35,230 nucleotides of DNA from Candidatus Kapaibacterium sp. Its GTDB lineage: Bacteria; Bacteroidota; Ignavibacteria; Kapaibacteriales; UBA7675. The translations under genes were made by a program, and so were the position numbers. Below the pieces are notes generated by a model that did not search any database, was not told the origin of the DNA, and saw nothing but the letters and a program-made list of their open reading frames with translations. Positions 16,301-24,615 of the stretch are shown piece after piece (positions within the stretch are counted from its first letter, which is position 1; every line of letters starts with the position of its first letter). The stretch is taken from the NCBI GenBank assembly GCA_028284775.1, contig JANQRB010000035.1, forward strand, positions 1 to 35,230. The letters run 5' to 3'.

Positions 16301-17071
16301 TCAATTATCTCGTCGATACCTGCGATAAATTTCAAGTACATCTCGCAGCGCCACGAAAAAATCGAATGGCTTGACTTTTGAGCCACTTACATCAATCCAC
16401 TGCCGCAAGGGCAATTCATACAAGTGATTCTCAATCATTTTGGCCTGTCTGCGCAATAAGGATTGGTAGCGAGCCAGGATCTCCACATCAAAAATCCAGC
16501 GTGATCGAAACGGCTTGGCGAAGGCCTGGCGCAGCTCGTCGCTCAGCTTAAACATTTTGGCGCCACACTGAGAATCATAAATACCCAGCCGAAGAGTCAG
16601 GGAAATCATTGTTGCAGAAATGCGCCCCAGGATATGTCGCAAAAGTTGTCGCTCGATCTTCCGACCGATTAATTTCACCCTGGCACCGATAACGATTTCA
16701 AGTTGAGGATGTGCCTCGAACATCGCCAGAAATTCCGGAATCTCGGATAGTGGCGTTGCAAGATCGGCATCCCAATACCCGATAAAATCCGCTTTGCGAT
16801 CCAAGGATGCAAGCACTCCCTGCCGTACCGCCTCACCCTTTCCCTGGTTAATCGGCAGCTCCAATATGCGAAAGGCTGATGGGTTGAGACTCTGAAGCTC
16901 CTTCAGGCGCTCTGATGTGGCATCAGTGCTGCCATCGTTGACAAACAAAAACTCGATGCTATTGTCGGAGCGGCAAAAACTAACAAATTCGTCGACCGGC
17001 AGTCTTTCAGACTCGTTGAAGCATGGAATGACAATGATCGTATGCGGCATGGAGCGCTGAATACTCGACAT
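16301..17071 (-). CDS. Glycosyltransferase family 2, dolichyl/polyprenyl-phosphate sugar transferase-like
   Basis: 256 residues from the ATG at 17071 (a further in-frame ATG at 17095 is possible). Motifs in order: TIIVIPCFNESERLP, EFLFVNDGSTDATSE, NQGKGEAVRQGV, the metal-binding FIGYWDADLATPL, then YDSQCGAKMFKL and RWIFDVEILARY. The set is typical of the GT2 branch related to ALG5/DPM1, which adds a sugar from a nucleotide sugar to a polyprenyl phosphate. No C-terminal membrane segments are present, so it is a short soluble or peripheral form acting at the cytoplasmic face. The divergent GT9 gene suggests a joint role in surface glycan synthesis. The sugar used is not predictable. Confidence 0.9.
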   Translation of the reverse strand: MSSIQRSMPHTIIVIPCFNESERLPVDEFVSFCRSDNSIEFLFVNDGSTDATSERLKELQSLNPSAFRILELPINQGKGEAVRQGVLASLDRKADFIGYWDADLATPLSEIPEFLAMFEAHPQLEIVIGARVKLIGRKIERQLLRHILGRISATMISLTLRLGIYDSQCGAKMFKLSDELRQAFAKPFRSRWIFDVEILARYQSLLRRQAKMIENHLYELPLRQWIDVSGSKVKPFDFFVALRDVLEIYRRYRRDN

Positions 17072-17286
17072 TATTGACTGTTTTCCCCGTGGCAAGACTT
17101 CAATGCAGCGACATTTGATTTCAAGTTCCGGTCATCAGTCGTTTCTTTGCTTCCGTCCCGCAATGTGACCTTCGCAAGCTTGGGATTCCATCGATGACTA
17201 TCCACGGCATTAAGCGATTTGTTCTCGTCATTCATATATTTCCGGACAGAGGACTGAATGTATATCTTTGGCACAGGAAAGTTCAT
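17071..17286 (-). CDS. Small ORF overlapping the GT2 start (TAATG)
   Basis: A 71-codon frame whose stop overlaps the GT2 start codon as TAATG, an arrangement typical of translational coupling. The product is hydrophilic, with no signal or motif (VPKIYIQSSVRKYMNDENKS, RDGSKETTDDRN). The overlap is the only support; it could instead be a leader region for the glycosyltransferase. Confidence 0.35.
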   Translation of the reverse strand: MNFPVPKIYIQSSVRKYMNDENKSLNAVDSHRWNPKLAKVTLRDGSKETTDDRNLKSNVAALKSCHGENSQ

Positions 17287-17342
17287 ATTTTTGACGGAAT
17301 CGTAAAGATGTATGCCAATTTACACAAATCCATTCCAGAATA

Positions 17343-18587
17343 TTGCGACTAATTTCGTTGACACTGAATCGTATCAGGCGAGCATCGAACCTCGCTTCGC
17401 TGCTGTCGGAACTGTTATTTTCACGAATTCACTCGTTCCTGCGGAAAAAACCCACCGAAGTCAATGGCAAAAAGATTCTGGTTTTTGGCATCTGCGGTAT
17501 GGGCGATGCGATTCAGATGCTGCCATTGTTGCGTGAAATGCGCAAAAACTTTGTCCAATGCAGTATTTCGATCGTCGCCTCTGCCAAAACGTCGGCGGCG
17601 GAAGTTTTTCAGCTGTCGCAGCTTGCTGATCATGTATTGTTCTTCGAGTTCAAGACTTCAGGTCTCATGGCCCGCCGTGTGTTTTTAAGGCAGCTGATCC
17701 GTGCTCGATTCGATATTGCCTTCTGTACCCATATTACTCCCACGGAGTACTTCCTGCCGGCGCTGACTGCAATCCCGGTTCGAGTCGGCGCTCATATTCC
17801 CTGGCATACATGGTGGAAACCGAAACCAAATTTCATTTATGATTTTGCCTGGCGCATCAATGGCTTCGACCAGGTGCACGAAACCCGGCGCTACCTGAGC
17901 CTGTTGAGCTGCATCGGTATCGACACTTCTGAATGTCCACTCGATATTTCGCTGCCTATCTCGCAAGATGTCATTGACCGTTCCCGCTATCGCCTCGAGC
18001 AATCCACGGCTTCACGAAAACGATATCTGATCGGGATTCACCCGGGCGTCGGCACTAACCAGCAATGGAAACAATGGGGTGAAGCAAAATTTATTCGTCT
18101 TGCACGCAGGGTAATCGAGTCGCTGGATGCAAATGTCATTCTTTTGGGAGGTCCCACCGAAAACGCCTTCCTCGGCGCGATGGCTCTGGAGATTGGCGAA
18201 GGCGCAGTAGTTGTGACGCCGGGCGCCGAGGGTGAAAGCTACGCCAATGGTGTCGAGGAAACCGCCGGCATATTGTCGAATCTCGATCTCTTTGTCGGCA
18301 ACGACAGCGGCGTGGGACACCTGGCGCTTGCATGCGGGATACCCTCCCTTCGATTGTTCGGGATGTCGGATTATTGGGGCTACAAGGCGCTCGGGGGAGA
18401 GAACAGCGATATCTGGAAAAACCTGCCTTGCAGCCCCTGCCTCAGCATCGGTCGGATTAACTCGCAGTACAACGTTCACAATTGCCATCATCGTCTATGT
18501 CTCAAGCTTATCAGTGTCGATGAAGTGTATAATGAGATTGTCGATCACCTGGGCGAAACGGCGCCGAAAAAAGTTCGCACTCAATGA
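17343..18587 (+). CDS. Glycosyltransferase family 9 (heptosyltransferase-type)
   Basis: 414 residues from TTG at 17343; no ATG exists in the open part, and an in-frame stop at 17292-17294 limits the start. About 42 leading residues precede the GT9 core, which begins KKILVFGICGMGDAIQMLPL (43-62). Further motifs: IGIHPGVGTNQQWKQWGEAKF (230-250), LLGGPTE (268-273), DLFVGNDSGVGHLALACGIP (315-334). A cysteine cluster CSPCL with NCHHRLCL (363-387) is usual in this family. GT9 enzymes transfer ADP-heptose or related sugars to the LPS inner core at the cytoplasmic face. It is divergent from the GT2 gene. The acceptor is unknown. Confidence 0.9.
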   Translation: MRLISLTLNRIRRASNLASLLSELLFSRIHSFLRKKPTEVNGKKILVFGICGMGDAIQMLPLLREMRKNFVQCSISIVASAKTSAAEVFQLSQLADHVLFFEFKTSGLMARRVFLRQLIRARFDIAFCTHITPTEYFLPALTAIPVRVGAHIPWHTWWKPKPNFIYDFAWRINGFDQVHETRRYLSLLSCIGIDTSECPLDISLPISQDVIDRSRYRLEQSTASRKRYLIGIHPGVGTNQQWKQWGEAKFIRLARRVIESLDANVILLGGPTENAFLGAMALEIGEGAVVVTPGAEGESYANGVEETAGILSNLDLFVGNDSGVGHLALACGIPSLRLFGMSDYWGYKALGGENSDIWKNLPCSPCLSIGRINSQYNVHNCHHRLCLKLISVDEVYNEIVDHLGETAPKKVRTQ

Positions 18588-18622
18588 GACTAGCTCTCCA
18601 GGCGCCAAGCTGCATTATATTA

Positions 18623-18652
18623 TTGCTTAATAATTGCTTTTTCTTAAGTTTA
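18623..18652 (+). promoter_or_regulatory. Candidate promoter for the first tandem paralog (TTG-N19-TAAGTTTA)
   Basis: TTG (18623-18625) is followed after exactly 19 bases by TAAGTTTA (18645-18652). This matches the Bacteroidota layout except that the last base is A rather than G. The leader to the GTG start would be about 85 bases. Confidence 0.45.
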
Positions 18653-18743
18653 TTGTTATCATCGTTAGGCTGATAATCTGTCAGCATCATGGGTACTTCA
18701 GCAAGGCAGTTAACTCTTTCAGTGAAAGAGATGGAAGATTATT

Positions 18744-20264
18744 GTGCAAATTTTAAGAGACCTATCCGATTTGCTGCAATATCTCGGTCGGCGCACTGTT
18801 CGATTGCGCGATCAAATGCAATTCGGCAAGCTGAGCAAAGAATTTATTTTTGGTGTTGTGAACGGCAAATTCGGCTCTGACGAGGCGGCAGCTCGCACGC
18901 TATACAACAGCATTTCCAGTGATCGAAGATTCATCACCTTGAAACACCGCGCATTTCTCGCAATGATCGACTTGCTGCTCTTAACCCGCATCAAACCGGC
19001 CCTTAAAAAAGATTATGCTTCGGTAGCGCATGACTGCGATATCTCCTTAATGTCCATCAGAGTATTGACAATGCTTGGGAAGAGAGACGTTGCCCTTACA
19101 TTTACCCGCCTGTTGATTGTTAAAGCCAAAAAGCTTCATCTCAATGACATCGTTATCGAATGCCTTCTGCTACTCAGACAATCTGCTGCCATCGCCGGCA
19201 ACCATGAGGAGTACCGAGCGGCAAATGAGGAGATAAATAATGTTTTGCTGAAGCATGAATCCGAGCTCTTCACAAACGGCCTTGTACAACTACATCAACT
19301 GCACGATCAACAGGAAAGAACTACGGATGAGGGCATCGCCATCGAAGCGACTCACTACTGGATCAAAGCAGATATTCTCCGCAGAATGTATCCGTCGAGA
19401 GTACTGGACTTAAACTACTTCAGACTTAGATTTCTGGCTGAGCTTGGCTGTGCCAGCTACCGGAAAGCGATCCGGATATGCGAAGAGCAAGAACGGTATC
19501 TCACTTCAAACACCGAAGTCAATTCAAATGCTCAGTTTGCTCAAATTGCACTGATGCAGTTGTATTGTCGCCTGCAGCTTGGACACTACGCCCGGGGAAG
19601 AAAACAGGCTCTACTGGCACTCTCGATCCTCCGACCGGGAGAAGTCAACTGGTTTTCCTGCCTTGAACTGTATTTTATTCTGGAAATGCGGAGCGCAAAC
19701 TTCACATCCGCCGTGAATATCTTTAAAGATGCGGCCCGCTCATTCGCCCGGCACACGCTTCCCGATCGACTGGTGGATCATTGGAGAATCTGCGAATTGT
19801 ATTTGCGATTATACTATTACTGCGGCCAAGCAAGCAATGTTCCATCCAAGCCAAGCTTTTTCGACGGCAATTTTCACGATCGTCAATTCAGGTCGTTTCA
19901 TCCACTCTCACTTCCAGCTAACACTCCGAGAGCGCACGCGAACGAAATGCGAATGGCCTGTTATCTTATCAAGGCGCTCTTCACCGTCATAGCCAGAAGC
20001 AGAACAAACGCCACTCTTCTGGAAGTAAAAAGTATCTGCAGTGCTGCCGGGCAAATCGCAAATGCCGGCGATCGCGCCGCCCAGTTTCTGCAGCGCCTGG
20101 AACACTTTTACCTGGGCGGAACTCCGCCGCAGCGCACAATGCTTCCACAGTCCGAAATAGCTTCGGGCAGTCCCGCTATTGTAAACAACCCGGGACGTTT
20201 GGAAGTAATCCCATACGAAAGAATCTGGCGTCAATTATGTGTAAAATATTCGCGGTCCCACTGA
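18744..20264 (+). CDS. Unknown helical-repeat protein, paralog A of a tandem pair
   Basis: 506 residues from GTG at 18744, with GGAAGA six bases upstream and an in-frame stop at 18723-18725 excluding earlier starts. There is no signal peptide or long membrane segment, so it is probably cytoplasmic. The sequence is almost entirely helical, with TPR-like pairs (LGKRDVALTFTRLLIVKAKK, ASYRKAIRICEEQERYL). It shares with the gene at 20672 a conserved N-terminal block SDRRFITLK, a middle block LDLNYFRLRFLAEL, the segments NSNAQFAQ and LYCRLQL, then VNWFSCLELYFILEM and a C-terminal LEVIPYERIW. The two copies are divergent in sequence but collinear. I do not recognise the family. It ends at the 9-base repeat TGAGTGCCG. 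Confidence 0.8.
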   Translation: MQILRDLSDLLQYLGRRTVRLRDQMQFGKLSKEFIFGVVNGKFGSDEAAARTLYNSISSDRRFITLKHRAFLAMIDLLLLTRIKPALKKDYASVAHDCDISLMSIRVLTMLGKRDVALTFTRLLIVKAKKLHLNDIVIECLLLLRQSAAIAGNHEEYRAANEEINNVLLKHESELFTNGLVQLHQLHDQQERTTDEGIAIEATHYWIKADILRRMYPSRVLDLNYFRLRFLAELGCASYRKAIRICEEQERYLTSNTEVNSNAQFAQIALMQLYCRLQLGHYARGRKQALLALSILRPGEVNWFSCLELYFILEMRSANFTSAVNIFKDAARSFARHTLPDRLVDHWRICELYLRLYYYCGQASNVPSKPSFFDGNFHDRQFRSFHPLSLPANTPRAHANEMRMACYLIKALFTVIARSRTNATLLEVKSICSAAGQIANAGDRAAQFLQRLEHFYLGGTPPQRTMLPQSEIASGSPAIVNNPGRLEVIPYERIWRQLCVKYSRSH

Positions 20265-20356
20265 GTGCCGACTTGTAAAAAGACGGAAATGCTGCAACTG
20301 ACTCTCTTCAGGAGCGGAACACGCAGCCCGAAACGGTCAGCCGCTGCCGGCACTCA
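20262..20356. repeat. 9-base inverted repeat spanning the ends of two convergent genes
   Basis: TGAGTGCCG at 20262-20270 is repeated inverted at 20348-20356. Each copy begins with the stop codon (TGA) of the gene on its own strand. The arms are 77 bases apart. It may be chance, or a shared 3'-end structure. Confidence 0.4.
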
Positions 20357-20602
20357 ATATTCGGTTTCGAAGTCAATAATTAAAATGTTAACAACATCTT
20401 CGCGAAATTGATCGACAATCTGCTGAACCAGAACCGGATCTTGCTCGATTGCATCGATTTCCTGTTGATGCGCGGTCTCAAAGGCTTCGATCTCGTAGTC
20501 ATAGTAGCTGGCAGGGCTTACAATGACACTAAGGTACAAGAGTAGCGATAGTAGAATTTCCATAATCAGTTTGTTTAGTTTTTCGACATAGAACTCTGAC
20601 AC
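20354..20602 (-). CDS. Small putative exported or membrane-anchored protein between the paralogs
   Basis: 82 residues from 20602, or 69 from an internal ATG at 20563, which would open directly into a hydrophobic segment (EILLSLLLYLSVIVSPAS) like a signal peptide or single helix. The rest is acidic and helical (EIEAFETAHQQEIDAIEQDP, QQIVDQFREDVVNILI) and ends in DFETEY. A near-consensus promoter lies upstream on the minus strand: TTTG at 20665-20662, then TATGTTTA at 20639-20632 after 22 bases. There is no Shine-Dalgarno. No family recognised. Its placement between two homologous genes, reading against them, makes it worth testing. Confidence 0.45.
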   Translation of the reverse strand: MSEFYVEKLNKLIMEILLSLLLYLSVIVSPASYYDYEIEAFETAHQQEIDAIEQDPVLVQQIVDQFREDVVNILIIDFETEY

Positions 20603-20671
20603 AATATGCTGAACGACAACTGACTATCTTATAAACATAAGCGGCCTTCAGTAAGCAAGTTCAAACCGAGC

Positions 20672-22339
20672 GTGGCTTGCTTGTTTGAAACCGCAGAGCC
20701 AAGTATCAGCCAAAACTTGCCAAAAACGAAAAAGGTCGAATTGACTCAGCTTGCCCAAATAGTACAACTGGTAACATTGCTGCGCGCTAAGAAAATACCC
20801 TTGAGTAGTTTCCTAAGCGAGAACACCATTATTAAGAAATTGTTTATTGCAGTCCAGGAAGGCAACTATCGAAGCGATGATGAACTTGCGCAACATTTCT
20901 TTCAGTCCGATGCTTCTGATCGTCGTTACATCACTCTCAAATCAAAACTGATGCAGCAAGTACGCAGGATGCTGCTTTTTTTGGATCTCGATACGCTTGG
21001 CGTGCACAAATACACCAGGAACAGGTACTGGTGCCACAAAAAACTGATCTGTCTGAAGTTACTTGTTCGCTACGGGAAGTGGGAAGGGGCAATGTTGTTG
21101 GCCCGACGGCTTCTCCTGAAAGCAAGGCAATTTCACCTGATGGATGTGACGGTCGCCTGCCTACAGATACTCCGGCAGCGAGCAGCGCTTAACTGCAATG
21201 AGCATTCCTTTGAACTATACAATCGACAGCTGGAGGAAGCGCTCGTCATTCGAAGGGAAGAAATTCAGGCGGCGGCGCTCGTGGAGAACATATTTGTCAA
21301 CTACTCCCGCGCCGCAGCTCCGCCCATTAACCTTTATAGTGATGCTGTTTCACATTGCCTTAAACTCAATACTCTGCGCCGTAAATACAACACCAGGACT
21401 CTCAACCTTTACTACTTCAGACTCAAGATTCTCGCCGCGGAGCTGGCCTTTGACTACGAAGCGACCCTCGCCATCTGCGATGAGCTGGAATCCTATCTGA
21501 ACGGCAATCCGCATCTCAACAGTAATTCCCGCATTGCGGAACTACTCCTGACCCGCCTTTATTGTTGCCTTTTTCTCAGGCAGTTCGACCTGGGCAGACA
21601 ATTTGCAACCAACGGCCTCCGATTGTTTCAGCGTCGAGACTTTAACTGGTTCAGTTGTCTTGAGACCTACTTCCTGCTGGAACTGCATGATCAGAATTAT
21701 GCAAAGGCCGCGGTACTGTACAAGAACGCCATGCAAAGCATCGATTTACTGAAAGCTTATCCTCAACGCATCGAAAAGTGGAGAATTTTCGAGGCATATC
21801 TGAGATTCGCCCTGCCGACACTAGACTCCCGCGTCAACGCTTGTGATAATAAGACTTATCAGACGAAGTTTAACATCTACAAGTTTCTCAATGATGTTCC
21901 AATTTATGCCAAAGACAAGCGGGGATTCAATGTTACAATCCTGATTGCCCATATGCTGCACCTGATTCGCAATCGCGATATCGACGGCCTGTTGAGCAAG
22001 ACCTCTGCGCTCGAAGTGTACAACAGCAAATACCTCCGGCAAGAAGTCTATCTCAGGAGCAACTGTTTTATCAGACTCATTCTGACGGTTGTGTATAAAG
22101 AATTCGATGTCGACGAGATTCAAAAGCGCGCCGAGATCCATCTGCAGCGTCTATCGCGCAGCAAACCGAATTTTGCATCCCGGGCGGGCGTCATTGAAGT
22201 AATTCCCTATGAACAACTCTGGCAATTGCTTGTGTGCGAACTCAAGGCATTCAGCCGGAATGAGGTCTACGCTTGCAAGAACGGCAAGAGTGCGGCAGCA
22301 GAAGCAGGCATCACGAATCCGGAGTCCAGTTGCGAATAA
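20672..22339 (+). CDS. Unknown helical-repeat protein, paralog B of a tandem pair
   Basis: 555 residues from a GTG at 20672. Same order of blocks as paralog A: SDRRYITLK (82-90), LARRLLLKARQFHLMDVTVA, LNLYYFRLKILAAEL, NSNSRIAELLLTRLYC, FNWFSCLETYFLLEL, and IEVIPYEQLW near the C-terminus. It has about 35 extra residues at the end and an N-terminal extension. Paired helices of TPR type are likely (FDYEATLAICDELESYL, QNYAKAAVLYKNAMQSI). No enzymatic motif, DNA-binding domain, signal peptide or membrane helix is seen, so a scaffold or protein-binding role is possible. It is followed after 25 bases by the small gene at 22365. The start is uncertain, as there is no clear Shine-Dalgarno. Confidence 0.8.
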   Translation: MACLFETAEPSISQNLPKTKKVELTQLAQIVQLVTLLRAKKIPLSSFLSENTIIKKLFIAVQEGNYRSDDELAQHFFQSDASDRRYITLKSKLMQQVRRMLLFLDLDTLGVHKYTRNRYWCHKKLICLKLLVRYGKWEGAMLLARRLLLKARQFHLMDVTVACLQILRQRAALNCNEHSFELYNRQLEEALVIRREEIQAAALVENIFVNYSRAAAPPINLYSDAVSHCLKLNTLRRKYNTRTLNLYYFRLKILAAELAFDYEATLAICDELESYLNGNPHLNSNSRIAELLLTRLYCCLFLRQFDLGRQFATNGLRLFQRRDFNWFSCLETYFLLELHDQNYAKAAVLYKNAMQSIDLLKAYPQRIEKWRIFEAYLRFALPTLDSRVNACDNKTYQTKFNIYKFLNDVPIYAKDKRGFNVTILIAHMLHLIRNRDIDGLLSKTSALEVYNSKYLRQEVYLRSNCFIRLILTVVYKEFDVDEIQKRAEIHLQRLSRSKPNFASRAGVIEVIPYEQLWQLLVCELKAFSRNEVYACKNGKSAAAEAGITNPESSCE

Positions 22340-22364
22340 CATCAATCATTTTGTCGGAGCTACT

Positions 22365-22775
22365 ATGCATAACAGGCTATTGATACAGAATCCGGGCTTG
22401 ATGAAGCTCAGCAATGAAATGTATCTCAGGTCGAATCATCCATTTCACTACGCGCAATTGCTTCTCGGCGAATTGCTGCCGAGGATCTCGGAGTTCTCAT
22501 TAACAGTACAACGCATTCTGGAATATTATGCCGGCTATCTTGAAACGGCTACCGCGTACCGCAACGACATCCTCCAGTCCGGCTTCTGCGAATATCTTCA
22601 TCTTACGGGCAAGAACATTCTCAATGACCAACAATTAGACAAAACGGAACAGATCGAAATTCTCACCAATTTCTACAACATTTATCTTCTGATCGATAAG
22701 CTGGAACTGTTTCACGAAGCTTTATCGCAAAATGACAGGCAGGCCTTATTCGCGGAAATCCTGTCCGATAAGTAG
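22365..22775 (+). CDS. Small helical protein downstream of paralog B
   Basis: 136 residues from the ATG at 22365, with GGAG five bases before it. A frame open upstream to 22209 overlaps the paralog and is not needed. The product is soluble and almost wholly helical: PGLMKLSNEMYLRSNHPFHY, LLLGELLPRISEFSLTVQRIL, then KTEQIEILTNFYNIYLLIDKLELF and a short acidic C-terminus. No family is recognised and it shows no clear likeness to the paralogs. The 25-base gap suggests co-transcription and so a shared role. It converges on the DUF3127 gene. Confidence 0.75.
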   Translation: MHNRLLIQNPGLMKLSNEMYLRSNHPFHYAQLLLGELLPRISEFSLTVQRILEYYAGYLETATAYRNDILQSGFCEYLHLTGKNILNDQQLDKTEQIEILTNFYNIYLLIDKLELFHEALSQNDRQALFAEILSDK

Positions 22776-22926
22776 ACGAGAATGTCATGGGTCTTAAAGA
22801 AATTCAAGTCCGCAACGCGGAGCTTCCTCCCGCGTGATATCGGAAAGGCTGAATCTCCGGCGCTCCTCAATTTTGCCTTTGTTATGGCAACTTGCCTTCA
22901 GTGAAAGCCGACCCGTATTCTCATTA

Positions 22927-23298
22927 TCAGAATGGCAGGTCATCCATATCGTCCTGGGATTGCGTCTGACTCTGCGCCGCAGACTCGACCGGAGGCATTG
23001 AATCAGTGCCGGCCGCCCCCTGGTTCTCAATTCTCCAGGCATTCACATTGGTAAAATAGATTGTCTTGCCCTCTTTATTGGTATAGGGCCTGCCGGTGAG
23101 ATTGAAAGAAATTTTAACATCGCTGCCTACGGGGAATTGATCGATCAGCGAGCAGCGATCCTGCGTGAGTTGAAATTTAACGTGTTGCGTGTATTGTCCA
23201 TCCATCATCTCAAGAACGAATTCTCTTTTTCTGAAAGAGTCCGTAACCTGTTGGACTTCGAATATCTCGTGTACTTTACCTGTTACTTCTAATGCCAT
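22927..23298 (-). CDS. DUF3127 family protein with an SSB-like acidic C-terminal tip
   Basis: 123 residues. The family core is clear: LEVTGKVHEIFEVQQVTDSF, RKREFVLEMMDGQYTQHVKF, DVKISFNLTGRPYTNKEGK and YFTNVNAWRIE. Members are found in Bacteroidota and have the strand pattern expected of an OB-fold. After a Gln/Ser-rich linker the chain ends in DDMDDLPF. This closely resembles the DDDIPF tip with which single-stranded DNA-binding protein (SSB) recruits replication and repair enzymes. I infer a nucleic-acid-related role, perhaps an SSB-like accessory; that is not established for the family as far as I know. It lies 63 bases downstream of the CBS-type gene on the same strand. Confidence 0.88.
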   Translation of the reverse strand: MALEVTGKVHEIFEVQQVTDSFRKREFVLEMMDGQYTQHVKFQLTQDRCSLIDQFPVGSDVKISFNLTGRPYTNKEGKTIYFTNVNAWRIENQGAAGTDSMPPVESAAQSQTQSQDDMDDLPF

Positions 23299-23361
23299 AG
23301 TTTTTGTTGCTTCTTATTCGGTGAATAAATATTGATGAGCCAATCCAAAATTCAATTTCCT

Positions 23362-24333
23362 CTACAGGAATCCTTTCATTCGCATCCACTCATCGTTGTA
23401 GATTTTGCTCAAGTATCGATTCCCCGAATCCGGCAAGATTACCACGATGTTCGCATCGCCCTTAACTGTTTCAGCCAGTTTTAACGCAGCGCAGACGGCG
23501 CTTCCGCTCGAGCCCCCGGCAAAGATTCCCTCTTCCGCAGCCAGGCGCCTCGTCATCAGGAAAGACTCTTGATCATTAACCTGATACATTGCGTCGATAA
23601 TCGAAAAGTCAACGGCTTCAACAACGTAGTCCTCGCCAATTCCTTCCACCTGATACACATGGGGTTCAGGCACTGTTCCGCTCTTGTAAAAGTCGTAGAA
23701 TACCGACCCGATCGGATCGGCGGCCGTAATCTGGATCGACGAATTCTGTTCTTTCAGATAGCGTCCGGTACCGCTCAGGGTGCCGCCTGTTCCAATCCCC
23801 GCGACAAAGTGATCGATCTTGGCATCCATCTGCCGCCAGAGTTCCGGCCCCGTCGTCTCGTAGTGCGCATCGATATTGCGAGGATTGTTGTACTGGTCAG
23901 GATACCAGGCATTCGGTGTTTCTTTGGCGATTCGTCGAGCCGTACTGTAATAGCTCTCCGGCGAATCCGCCGGCACATCGGTTGGCGTCACAACAACCTC
24001 GGCACCAAAGGCGCGCATCAGGTTCTGCTTTTCGTCACTCATTTTGTCCGGCATAGTAATGATGCACCTGTAGCCCTTTACCGCGGCAATCATTGCCAAT
24101 GCCGAGCCCGTATTGCCACTGGAATTTTCGACGATGACGCCGCCGGGCTTCAACAAACCCTTGCGTTCCGCATCTTCGACAAGATAACGCGCCATCCGAT
24201 CTTTGACGCTGCCTGAGGGATTCAAAAACTCCAGCTTAGCCCAAATGCTAGCCTGATATTCTTTGGCAATCGAGTTAAGCTCGACAATTGGAGTAGCGCC
24301 AATCGCATCAAGCACATTTGAACATAAATTCAT
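23362..24333 (-). CDS. PLP-dependent cystathionine beta-synthase/cysteine synthase family enzyme
   Basis: 323 residues, fold type II PLP enzyme. The PLP lysine is K44 in NPSGSVKDR. SSGNTGSAL (71-79) binds the substrate carboxylate and GIGTGGTLSGTG (179-190) holds the PLP phosphate. The region ADPIGSVFYDF to VYQVEGIGEDYVVEAVD and AAEEGIFAGGSSGSAV resembles cystathionine beta-synthase (serine plus homocysteine to cystathionine) more than CysK or CysM. The regulatory CBS-domain pair of the animal enzyme is absent. A cysteine-synthase role cannot be excluded. A TATATTTG -7 box lies about 50 bases upstream. DUF3127 follows on the same strand. Confidence 0.9.
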   Translation of the reverse strand: MNLCSNVLDAIGATPIVELNSIAKEYQASIWAKLEFLNPSGSVKDRMARYLVEDAERKGLLKPGGVIVENSSGNTGSALAMIAAVKGYRCIITMPDKMSDEKQNLMRAFGAEVVVTPTDVPADSPESYYSTARRIAKETPNAWYPDQYNNPRNIDAHYETTGPELWRQMDAKIDHFVAGIGTGGTLSGTGRYLKEQNSSIQITAADPIGSVFYDFYKSGTVPEPHVYQVEGIGEDYVVEAVDFSIIDAMYQVNDQESFLMTRRLAAEEGIFAGGSSGSAVCAALKLAETVKGDANIVVILPDSGNRYLSKIYNDEWMRMKGFL

Positions 24334-24382
24334 AAGCTATTACACCGTCGAATCCGTTTCTTCCGTCAGGTTTTTTACCCTG

Positions 24383-24390
24383 CAAATATA
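24383..24390 (-). promoter_or_regulatory. Bacteroidota-type -7 element (TATATTTG) for the CBS-type gene
   Basis: TATATTTG on the minus strand fits TAnnTTTG. The expected transcript start is about 43 bases before the ATG at 24333. At the -33 distance only TTCT is seen, a partial match. Confidence 0.5.
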
Positions 24391-24615
24391 GCGATTCGAA
24401 CAGGAATTACAGAATGGCAGGGGAATAATTTCATGGCTTTACTCCACCTCGGTTTGCTGCACGTCCTGACAATCGCAACCGCCACGCCTGGCGATTCACT
24501 TTCTTTCCTCGCGCAAGTCGACCTTTGCCGCAATCATGGGCGGCCGGGAACTCATCGCTCCGCGTCGCCAGTCGACATCCGACCGCGATTCAACGGCGGC
24601 GGCGTCTTGACCTTC

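Noticed and set aside
16301..22775. Defence island or mobile element reading of the glycosyltransferase and paralog region
   Set aside because: No transposase, integrase, nuclease, ATPase or flanking attachment repeat was seen to support it.
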